Assembly: GCF_004803635.1 (NCBI RefSeq)
Contig: NZ_SSWX01000005.1
Span: forward strand, 142,179 to 206,178
DNA from: Lampropedia aestuarii
GTDB lineage: Bacteria > Pseudomonadota > Gammaproteobacteria > Burkholderiales > Burkholderiaceae_C
Reading direction: 5' to 3'
DNA: 64,000 bases
Position numbers and translations under genes: made by a program. This document shows positions 57,303-64,000 of the stretch, piece by piece. Within the stretch, counting starts at the first letter, position 1. The number at the start of each line of letters is the position of its first letter. The notes under the pieces were generated by a model. That model had not been told where the DNA came from. It did no database searches and was given only the letters and a program-made list of their open reading frames with translations.

Positions 57303-59366
57303 TTATAGTTTTCCATCAGACTGAGATCCTGGCGCAGTCTTCTGATCCAACAACTGCAGCAAGTCCTCCGCCTTGCCACCGCCGGTAAAGCGTTTGAGCA
57401 AATCGTCAATGATCGGGCTCTTGCCGGCTGCGCCTTCGATGAACTTGCCCACCGACAAGCCTTTGGCAAACTTGTCAAAGAACGCGCCCTCACCGCCGAC
57501 GATGTCGATATTGGCTTTGGACAGGGCAGACGACAGCACTTCGGCTTGCTCGCGCGCAATGTCTTTGCTGGCATCGATGCTGGCAATGGAGCGTTCGAAG
57601 TTTTTCTCCAGTTGCATGCGGAATTCTTCGTGTGCACGGGCGTTGTCGTTGAGGCCGCCCAATGTGGTGAATTTCTCGGCCAAACCCTTGGCCTCGGCCA
57701 TGAGTTTTTCCAGCAACACTGCGGCCTCGGCATTGCCGACTTCGCTGGTGACTTTGGCTTGGGCCAGGCCTTGCTCTTGGGTACCTTTGGCCACGGCAAT
57801 GAGTTTTTCGGCCTCGACTTTGGCTTCGGCCAAGCCTTGTTTTTCAATCGCATCGGCCTTGGCATCGATGACGCGTGCTTCTGCCAGACCTTGTTCTTCC
57901 AGACCTTTGGCTTCGGCAATGAGTTTTTCAGCAGTGACTTTGGCTTGTGCCAAACCTTCGCGCTCCAGCGCGGCGGCGCTGACTTCGCGTACGCGGGCAT
58001 CGGCCAAGCCAGGTGCGGCGCGTTCAGCCTGTATGCCTTCGGCCAAGCGTTTTTTGGCTTCGGCTTGCTGTGTGGCTGCTTCCAGCTCGGCTTGGGCCAC
58101 GACGGTGATTTCGACGGCTTTGTGGCGTGAGGACGATTCGTCGGCTTCGGCCTTTTTCACTTGCTTGACCAAGGCCTCTTCGGCCTCAGCTTGGGCTTGC
58201 AATACGGTGACTTGCTTGAGGCGGTCGGCTTCAGAGACAACGCGCACTTCTTTGATGCGTTCTTCTTCCTGGGCGACGGTTTTCTCAACCGCTACGCGTT
58301 CGCGGATGACGTTGGCGATATTGGCTTTTTCAACTTCCAGCGCTTTTTCCTTTTCAATGCGCTGCAGCTCGACTTCGCGCTCGCGCGAGACTACCTCCAG
58401 GTCTTTGGCGCGGGTGACTTTTTCGACTTCAATCACCACGGCGCGCTGGCGGTTTTGCTGTGCGACTTCGACTTCACGCATGCGGTTTTCTTCACGAATA
58501 TCGACTTGCTCTTGCGTGGCAATACGGGCATTTTCTGCTTTGAGTCGCTCTTCTTCTTGTACCTTTTTGGTTTCTGCTTCTTCGCGGGCCTGGATGGTGG
58601 CGATTTCACGCTTTTGGCGTGCTTGCGCATCGGCTTGTTGGCGCTCCAGTGCGAGCAGGGCTTCTTTGGTCTCGACGTTTTTCTTGGTGATGGCCATTTC
58701 CTCGTTGCGCTCGAGTTCGTTGGTCACGATGTTTTGTGCGGCCGTTAGTTCGGTGATTTTGCGAATGCCTTCGGCATCCAGAATATTGTTTGGATCCAGC
58801 GAGACTTTGGGCGTTTGCTCCAGGTAGTCAATCGCCACGTCTTCCAATGCGTAGCCGTTGAGGTCCTGGCCAATGATGGCGATGATGCGGTCGCGAAATT
58901 CAATCCGGTTTTCGAACAGGTCAACAAAGTCCAGTTGTTTACCAACGGTTTTCAATGCTTCAGAGAACTTGGCGTTGAACAGCTCATTCACTGCCCCTTT
59001 TTCTGAGGCGCGATCAACGCCAATGGCTTTGGCGACTTTGAGCACGTCGTCTGCGGTTTCGTTGACGCGCAGGTAAAACGCGACGGTGATGTCGGCGCGC
59101 ATATTGTCGCGGCAGATCAGACCTTCTTTGCCACGGCGGTCAATTTCCAGCGTGATCAAAGAGATTTTCATGAATTCTTTTTTATGGATCACCGGCCAGA
59201 CAATGCCGCCGGTAAACAGCACTTTGGGCTTGGCGCTCAAATCGTTTTTAATCAAGGCAGTGCCTTGCGGTACTTTGATGTAGAAGGCTTTGAGTGCGGC
59301 TAAAAAGCCGACCACCACAATCACGATGCCGACGAGTACGGCTGCGCCCAAAATGATCCATTCCAT
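57303..59366 (-). CDS. Flotillin-family inner-membrane protein, YqiK-like
   Basis: 687 residues. N-terminal membrane helix (WIILGAAVLVGIVIVVVGFL), then an SPFH/band-7 domain (PQGTALIKNDLSAKPKVLFTGG, ISLITLEIDRRG) to about residue 230, and a long Glu/Ala-rich coiled coil (ALERQQADAQARQKRE; repeats of AKGLEEQGLAEAKV type around 470-560). Ends with a poorly ordered tail. Flotillins organise membrane microdomains. Upstream gene is YqiJ, the usual partner. Confidence 0.93.
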   Translation of the reverse strand: MEWIILGAAVLVGIVIVVVGFLAALKAFYIKVPQGTALIKNDLSAKPKVLFTGGIVWPVIHKKEFMKISLITLEIDRRGKEGLICRDNMRADITVAFYLRVNETADDVLKVAKAIGVDRASEKGAVNELFNAKFSEALKTVGKQLDFVDLFENRIEFRDRIIAIIGQDLNGYALEDVAIDYLEQTPKVSLDPNNILDAEGIRKITELTAAQNIVTNELERNEEMAITKKNVETKEALLALERQQADAQARQKREIATIQAREEAETKKVQEEERLKAENARIATQEQVDIREENRMREVEVAQQNRQRAVVIEVEKVTRAKDLEVVSREREVELQRIEKEKALEVEKANIANVIRERVAVEKTVAQEEERIKEVRVVSEADRLKQVTVLQAQAEAEEALVKQVKKAEADESSSRHKAVEITVVAQAELEAATQQAEAKKRLAEGIQAERAAPGLADARVREVSAAALEREGLAQAKVTAEKLIAEAKGLEEQGLAEARVIDAKADAIEKQGLAEAKVEAEKLIAVAKGTQEQGLAQAKVTSEVGNAEAAVLLEKLMAEAKGLAEKFTTLGGLNDNARAHEEFRMQLEKNFERSIASIDASKDIAREQAEVLSSALSKANIDIVGGEGAFFDKFAKGLSVGKFIEGAAGKSPIIDDLLKRFTGGGKAEDLLQLLDQKTAPGSQSDGKL

Positions 59367-59577
59367 TGTTTTCTCCTGATGTTCCTATTGCGCTAATTGG
59401 GTTGAAATTGTTGATCGCTGTAGCCGCCGTGAGCATGGGCTGTTTCGGCTTTGGCTGTGGTTGCCTGGCTCCGCTGGAGAGGCTTTGGTGTGATGGGCGT
59501 GCGTTGCGCGTTGATGACCGCGCTAGATTATTGTGGATGGATTGTGTGGGAGTAAACCTGTTTCTTACAAGGCACTA

Positions 59578-60216
59578 TTAACCATTTGTAAACTCGTCTT
59601 CACTGACAATGCGCCAAGCATTGTGTTCTGGCAGTTGCTCAATCACGACGACTTTGGTGCCGCGCGGCAAACTGCCGTTGCTGGTGCGCACTTGCAGCAG
59701 CAAGCCTGCGCCACCATCTTCGATGATGGCCTGACCTGCTTCAGGGGTTGCTGTGCCACTGCGGATCACGCCCGTGCGGCCGATGATGATGGTCGGTTCG
59801 CCCTCTGGTGGAATATGGCGCAGCATCGCGTGCACTGGGCGCAGCAGCACGATCGTGCACAGCAAGCCGCCAATCAGTGCTGCTGCAGTGATGGCACCGC
59901 CGATCAGAAACTGGATGGCAATCAAGCCAGCTTGGGGCATCAGCAAGCGGGTGCCAGCAAAGCTGATGACCCAGGCGCTCAGCACCAGCAAGGACACGAT
60001 AATTGTCAGCGGCACACGGCCCAGACCGATTTTATTGAGTAAAGCTGCCAAGCCGCCGGCATCCACGGCATCACCGTCGCCCAGCAGCATTTGGTCCAGC
60101 ACATCGGTATCGAGCAGACCCGTGATGGCGACCAGCCAATAGAGCATGACCAAAGCCAGCAGACCGGTGAAGATCACCGTGGGGAAGCTGAAAATGATGT
60201 GTAAAAAAATGGCCAT
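59578..60216 (-). CDS. YqiJ-like membrane protein with C-terminal OB-fold
   Basis: 212 residues from the ATG at 60216 (GGGAG upstream; GTG at 60222 is too close). Three to four membrane helices (FLHIIFSFPTVIFTGLLALVM, VPLTIIVSLLVLSAWVISFAG, LIAIQFLIGGAITAAALIGG) followed by a soluble beta-rich C-terminus (GEPTIIIGRTGVIRSGTATP and LPRGTKVVVIEQ). Partner of YqiK in E. coli; NfeD-like role. About 210 bp without genes separates it from the flotillin gene. Confidence 0.85.
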   Translation of the reverse strand: MAIFLHIIFSFPTVIFTGLLALVMLYWLVAITGLLDTDVLDQMLLGDGDAVDAGGLAALLNKIGLGRVPLTIIVSLLVLSAWVISFAGTRLLMPQAGLIAIQFLIGGAITAAALIGGLLCTIVLLRPVHAMLRHIPPEGEPTIIIGRTGVIRSGTATPEAGQAIIEDGGAGLLLQVRTSNGSLPRGTKVVVIEQLPEHNAWRIVSEDEFTNG

Positions 60217-60420
60217 TGTCACTCCCTTTATTTTGAACTGCGTGGTGCTTGGCCCATGCCTATTGCCCTCTCTTGCAATGCCACAGCTTCTATGGAGGCG
60301 TGTGCATTGGGCCTAATGAATGGGCCGCAGTATGCTCGCTGCGGGCTGTGCTTGCGGACTCGCAGCATGGACTGTGCAGCCATTGTTCTAGCTCCTGAGG
60401 TGCTTGAAGTGCTGTGTGTA

Positions 60421-61119
60421 TCAGGGTTGCTGTTTTTTATGGGCCTTGAGCCGCGCCAGCACTGCTGAGGCACTGTGCGTGTCTGGCGTGATGCCGGCTG
60501 AGCGTAGTCGTGCATCCAGCGCATCTTCGGAGTTTTCCTTGGCCAGCTCTGCCGCAGCTTGCAGGCGGGCACCGTTTTCAGCTTGTTTTTGCTTGATGCG
60601 CTCGAGCGAGTCCAGGGCGGTTTGCACGCGGGACTCAGAGCCCGAGTAGCGCTCAGCCACGGTGGCTTGGGCACGCTGTACGTTCTCAGTCGCCTTGACG
60701 GTATCGGCTTGTTGCTTTAAACGCTTGATGTGCGAGTCGGCCTGGGCAATGGCTTGGCGCAATTGTGTGGCGCTGGAGGCGAATTGGTCTGCCTGGGCTT
60801 GCTCCTCATCGCGCGCGCGCTCCAATGAGGCAATCTTATTGGCAACTTCCAACGCCAGGTTTTCGTTATTGCCTTCGAGAGCTTTGATCGCGTAGCCTTC
60901 GTACTCTTGGATTGTGCTTACAGACTTTTCAAGCTTGCTGCGGGCGAGTTTTTCTTTGGCCATTATTTCAGCCAAAGCTTCTTTGCTTTTGCGCAAATCG
61001 GCATCAGCATCGCGGATTTCCTGGTCCAGAATGCGCAGGGCTTGGCTGTCCACAATCGCTTCACCGGCTTCATGGGCACCGCCGCGCAAGGCGGTGATGA
61101 GTTTGCTCCATACAGTCAT
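60421..61119 (-). CDS. PspA/IM30-family protein, YjfJ-like
   Basis: 232 residues, ATG at 61119 with AGGAG. All-helical coiled coil of the ESCRT-III-like PspA fold: residues 20-65 and 90-180 are heptad-rich (ADLRKSKEALAEIMAKEK, LERARDEEQAQADQFAS). The C-terminus carries DALDARLRSAGITPDTHSASAVLARL, a conserved tail of the YjfJ branch. Such proteins stabilise the inner membrane under stress. Neighbours YjfI and YqiJK mark this as a PspA-flotillin system rather than the classical pspF-ABC operon. Confidence 0.93.
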   Translation of the reverse strand: MTVWSKLITALRGGAHEAGEAIVDSQALRILDQEIRDADADLRKSKEALAEIMAKEKLARSKLEKSVSTIQEYEGYAIKALEGNNENLALEVANKIASLERARDEEQAQADQFASSATQLRQAIAQADSHIKRLKQQADTVKATENVQRAQATVAERYSGSESRVQTALDSLERIKQKQAENGARLQAAAELAKENSEDALDARLRSAGITPDTHSASAVLARLKAHKKQQP

Positions 61120-61207
61120 AGTGTTCTCCTTCGTTGGTGCTTGATGGCCAGGCCATCAAAGAGGATGGATGTGGCTTGGGCTGCAGCCACTGTCAGTTCA
61201 TGCGTGT

Positions 61208-61828
61208 TTAGGCGGCGGTGTTGTGTACGGCCGCTGCGAACGCTTCAGTCATCTGGATCACATTGTCTGAAAGCGTTTCGATTTCGTAGACCACATTGCC
61301 CAGGCTAGAGCTTGCGCTCAGAGCACCAAAGACGATGTAGGCCGCCTCGCCATTGGCAAACGATTCAATGCCCACGGTGGCCAAAGGAAAGACCTTCTGG
61401 GTGCGCAGCACTTGCTCGTTGAAGGCCGCATGGTCGCGGACGTAGCTGACTGGCCACAGGTAGGACTCGATCACAATTTGCCCGCCCGCAGCAGCCAAGA
61501 ATAAGGGCAGATCGCCGTATTCGCGCATGGTGATCAACAAGCTCGCCTCGGATCCGTTGAGCAGCTCGAGTGTGGCCTGTCCACTACGGACCAGCTCGGT
61601 GCTTTGCAAGGCCTGGTACAAACTGTCGATAGTCCAAGGTGCGTTCATGTTCATAATGCCCTCCTGAATCAAAGGTTGCGCGCCACGCGGCTGGCGCATT
61701 TGCTTTTCAACCGCGAGCAGGTCGTCCGTGTATTCTGGAAGCACCCACAGCTCTTTCTTGATGAGTCCTTTGTCGCGTAGCCTTTGCCTGTGCAAACGTT
61801 GGTAATAGGCAGATGATTTTCTTTCCAT
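61208..61828 (-). CDS. YjfI/DUF2170 protein with N-terminal RHH-like extension
   Basis: 206 residues from the ATG at 61828. The first about 50 residues (SAYYQRLHRQRLRDKGLIKKELWVLPE) look like a ribbon-helix-helix DNA-binding module with a basic strand; the rest is DUF2170 (WTIDSLYQALQSTEL, LFLAAAGGQIVIESYLWPV). A strong internal ribosome site (AGGAGG, minus strand, plus positions 61659-61665) precedes an in-frame ATG at 61654, so a shorter 148-residue DUF2170 protein may also be made. Two CATGTGATG repeats straddle its start and could be its own operator. Confidence 0.85.
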   Translation of the reverse strand: MERKSSAYYQRLHRQRLRDKGLIKKELWVLPEYTDDLLAVEKQMRQPRGAQPLIQEGIMNMNAPWTIDSLYQALQSTELVRSGQATLELLNGSEASLLITMREYGDLPLFLAAAGGQIVIESYLWPVSYVRDHAAFNEQVLRTQKVFPLATVGIESFANGEAAYIVFGALSASSSLGNVVYEIETLSDNVIQMTEAFAAAVHNTAA

Positions 61829-61859
61829 GTGATGAATTTTATTTTTTTCACATGTGATG
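61826..61859. promoter_or_regulatory. Direct CATGTGATG repeats at the yjfI start
   Basis: CATGTGATG at 61826-61834 (overlapping the ATG) and 61851-61859, 25 bp apart. They lie at the promoter of a gene whose product has an RHH-like N-terminus, so autoregulation is possible. Confidence 0.45.
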
Positions 61860-62129
61860 TCAATCATCTTCTGATATTACATGTTAAGTATTGTTAATTG
61901 AAGGTTTGACCTGGTTGCAGTCATCTGCGTGGCTAGTAATGGCACGGTGCGTCTTGCAGGCTTTAGGGCAAGCGCAGAATGCACGTTGTATTGAGAGAGC
62001 TGCCATTGCTCAAGCCAAGCAATGCCAATTGCAAGACGCAGACAATCTGCCTGTGAAACGTGCGGCGCGTGCCGTGCGGGTTCGTTCCATGGTCAGAGTC
62101 TTTGGATGAAATTGAAAAGGAGTAAAGCC

Positions 62130-63182
62130 ATGCATGGTGAGTACAAGGTGCCTGGAGGCAAGCTGGTCGTTGTGGATTTGCAAGTGCAGGATGAGCGCAT
62201 TTGCGATGTGCAGGTTGCAGGCGATTTTTTTCTTGAACCAGACGATGCGCTGGATGTGATTTGCAAGGCCCTTGAAGGCCAATCGGCCAAGGCAGATACG
62301 CCGCAACTGGCGCAGGCAATCCGTACGGCATTGCCAGCGGATGCCGTTTTATTTGGCTTCTCACCAGAGGCTGTGGCCATCGCTGTCAGACGCGCGCTGG
62401 GCGTGGCCAAAACCTGGCGCGATTACGAATGGCAAATTGTCCACGAGCCGGCTACTTCGCCTGCGATGCACGTGGCCTTGGACGAGGTGCTCAGCATGGA
62501 GGTCGCTGCTGGACGCAGACCGCCGACCTTGCGTTTTTGGGAGTGGAGTGCACCTGCCGTGATCCTGGGGGTGTTTCAATCGCTGCGCAATGAGGTTGAT
62601 ATGGAGCAAGCCAATCAACACGGCATCACCGTGGTGCGGCGCATTACGGGTGGCGGCGCGATGTTTGTCGAGCCACAAAGTGCGATCACCTATTCGATTT
62701 ATGCCCCTACCGAGTTGGTCAGTGAATTGAGCATTGCTGACTCGTATGCATTTCTGGATGACTGGGTACTGCAAGGTTTGAAATCACTAGGGATTGATGC
62801 GTTTTACAAGCCGCTCAATGACATCACCAGCCCGCAAGGCAAAATTGGCGGTGCGGCACAAAAACGCTTTGCACATGGCGCTACCGTGCTGCACCACGTG
62901 ACGATGTCATACGACATGGACGCTGAAAAAATGACGCAAGTGCTGCGCATTGGCCGAGAAAAGTTGAGCGACAAAGGCACAACCAGCGCAGCCAAACGTG
63001 TAGACCCTTTGCGCAGCCAGACCGGCCTGCCACGCCAGGAAGTGATTGAGCGCTTGCGCCAGACTTTTGTGCAAATGTATGGCGGCACACCGGGGGGCAT
63101 CACCGCTGACGAATACGCCGCTGCTGAGGCGCTGGCTGAGAGCAAGTTTAGATCCGAAGAGTGGCTGACTAAGCTGCCTTGA
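62130..63182 (+). CDS. lplA: Lipoate-protein ligase A with N-terminal accessory domain
   Basis: 350 residues from the ATG at 62130 (AAGGAG 7 bp upstream). Residues 1-95 match the LplA accessory domain (KVPGGKLVVVDLQVQDERICD and GDFFLEPDDALD), which in E. coli LplA is at the C-terminus. Residues 100-350 are the biotin/lipoate ligase catalytic fold (ITVVRRITGGGAMFVEPQSA with the RRxxGGG motif, IGGAAQKRFAHGATVLHH). It attaches lipoate to 2-oxoacid dehydrogenase and GcvH proteins. The inverted order needs checking against homologues. The 300 bp upstream hold nothing else recognised. Confidence 0.85.
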   Translation: MHGEYKVPGGKLVVVDLQVQDERICDVQVAGDFFLEPDDALDVICKALEGQSAKADTPQLAQAIRTALPADAVLFGFSPEAVAIAVRRALGVAKTWRDYEWQIVHEPATSPAMHVALDEVLSMEVAAGRRPPTLRFWEWSAPAVILGVFQSLRNEVDMEQANQHGITVVRRITGGGAMFVEPQSAITYSIYAPTELVSELSIADSYAFLDDWVLQGLKSLGIDAFYKPLNDITSPQGKIGGAAQKRFAHGATVLHHVTMSYDMDAEKMTQVLRIGREKLSDKGTTSAAKRVDPLRSQTGLPRQEVIERLRQTFVQMYGGTPGGITADEYAAAEALAESKFRSEEWLTKLP

Positions 63183-63441
63183 GCGGCGTTGCAGCCATGG
63201 GCAATGCAGGTGTTGCCCCGTGGCTTGTTTTTTGAATGCTTTGTCTGGTGGTTTTTTGGATTAATATGGCGCACGCTTGGATGCAGTGGTTGTATTTATT
63301 TGGCAACAGGTGCAGTCGGGATCCTTGGAGAAAACCCTTATTTCGATTTGTCCAATTTTTGTTGAGCAGGTTAAATGGATTTGGTTATAGTTGCTTCAGA
63401 GGGTTAACACTTAGATAGTAACCCTGATAAGCCTGTTGTAC

Positions 63442-63477
63442 GAGATGCGCGCCACGGCTTGACTGCCACGGCATCTC
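63442..63477 (+). other. Hairpin before the 22-codon ORF
   Basis: GAGATGC (63442-63448) pairs with GCATCTC (63471-63477), and the loop holds two GCCACGGC direct copies. It precedes the small ORF and could be a leader structure or an sRNA element. Confidence 0.4.
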
Positions 63478-63491
63478 TTGTGAGAACCACT

Positions 63492-63560
63492 ATGATCCAA
63501 GCCCTGATCGACTTTATCCAAGAAGCCCGCGAAGCACACTTGCCTGTCGCGAACCAATAA
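63492..63560 (+). CDS. Possible small protein or leader peptide (22 aa)
   Basis: ATG at 63492 to TAA at 63560: MIQALIDFIQEAREAHLPVA then NQ. Amphipathic, with no clear ribosome site. It sits between a hairpin and an intrinsic terminator, so it may be part of a small independent transcript. No homologue recognised; could also be chance. Confidence 0.3.
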   Translation: MIQALIDFIQEAREAHLPVANQ

Positions 63561-63611
63561 TTCTTTTTCTATTTGCGGTGCGAGCCTAGATGTTTGCCCG
63601 CTCGTAGCGTC

Positions 63612-63648
63612 AAGCTCCATGGCTGTAAGGCTTTGGAGCTTTTCTTTT
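63612..63648 (+). terminator. Intrinsic terminator after the small ORF
   Basis: AAGCTCCA (63612-63619) pairs with TGGAGCTT (63634-63641), followed by TTTTCTTTT. Strong and plus-strand oriented. Confidence 0.8.
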
Positions 63649-63664
63649 GACAAATTGCGGCATA

Positions 63665-63781
63665 TGGGCACCTCTCGTAACCCAGCCTAAAGCTGCACGC
63701 TTCAAAGCCAAGCATGGGCTGAAGGAAAAAATGGCGTGTCAAATCGTCTCAAACAGGGTCTTTGGGCCCTTTATGGCTATG
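63665..63781 (+). repeat. Tandem sRNA-like repeat, copy 1
   Basis: About 117 bp starting TGGGCACCTCTCGTAACCC and ending with a terminator-like AGGGTC/GGGCCCT hairpin. Copy 2 lies 154 bp further on. The two share the head, the middle (CAAAGCCAAGCATGGG) and TCGTCTCAAACAGGG with scattered differences. No coding frame recognised. Could be duplicated small RNAs. Confidence 0.65.
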
Positions 63782-63818
63782 TTGCTGGCAATCACTTAAT
63801 GACTTTGTCTTGTGCACT

Positions 63819-63935
63819 TGGGCACCTCTCGTAACCCAGCCTAAATCTGCACGACTCAAAGCCAAGCATGGGATGAAGTAAAAAAATGGCGCACTAATCG
63901 TCTCAAACAGGGCCTTTTGGCCCTGTTTTGCTATG
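63819..63935 (+). repeat. Tandem sRNA-like repeat, copy 2
   Basis: Second copy of the unit, ending in a perfect hairpin CAGGGCC (63908-63914) / GGCCCTG (63919-63925) plus TTTTG, which looks like an intrinsic terminator. More copies may lie beyond the right edge of the window. Confidence 0.65.
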
Positions 63936-64000
63936 CATTTGTGTATTGACCCACTAAAAAGCTGCACAGGTGTTATCGTGAAAGGAAATGACGATGGACA

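Overview
The window looks like chromosomal DNA of a betaproteobacterium, most likely Burkholderiales (Comamonadaceae-like). The evidence is the gene repertoire (overlapping metX-metW, pyrR-pyrB, a UbiH/UbiM-type hydroxylase, DUF2339/DUF3999 pair, class A RNase P RNA), moderately high GC and dense coding. No tRNA or rRNA gene, integrase, transposase or CRISPR array was seen.

Layout. 1-2.4 kb: a phosphoethanolamine transferase cut by the window edge, REP-like inverted repeats and a small membrane protein. 2.4-6.1 kb: a minus-strand pilus-like locus with a very short type IV prepilin, a secreted partner protein and an ABC transporter (permease, TPR-like protein, ATPase), preceded by a near-perfect sigma-54 promoter. 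6.1-17.4 kb: FHA protein, argJ, a DUF815 ATPase, a Nudix enzyme, an aspartic protease, a ubiquinone hydroxylase, folB and a pteridine reductase, a MidA-like methyltransferase, an RRM protein, and metX-metW behind a SAM-II riboswitch. 17.4-21.2 kb: a zinc-uptake pair (AztD-like metallochaperone and ZnuD-like receptor). 21.3-25.7 kb: cysK, dps, rnpB, glcB. 26-39.1 kb: two LysR regulators, a vWA lipoprotein, a TPP enzyme, and a MocR/TRAP/acyl-CoA synthetase/GST catabolic cluster of unknown substrate. 39.2-49.3 kb: a Spy-like protein, pyrB, pyrR, ruvX, yqgE, a DUF2339 gene broken in a G9 tract, DUF3999, DUF945 and ribE.

49.7-61.9 kb: a minus-strand membrane-stress locus: YjfI (DUF2170), PspA, YqiJ, YqiK flotillin and a giant AAA ATPase of about 1836 residues. 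Between the flotillin and the ATPase lies an AT-rich 1.9 kb insert with a peptidoglycan amidase gene stopped by one in-frame TAA and two paralogous cysteine-containing lipoprotein genes broken only in homopolymers. One of these carries a (Ser-Asn)12 linker encoded by twelve hexamers. This resembles a decayed antibacterial effector-immunity module.

62-64 kb: a lipoate ligase with inverted domain order, then a gene-poor tail with a 22-codon ORF and terminator, and two tandem ~117-bp sRNA-like repeats.

Cross-window signals: a 30-bp REP-like palindrome (three copies) and a short motif (about GTAAACAGGTTCTAAG) at or next to stop codons in several intergenic gaps. All functions are inferred from sequence alone.
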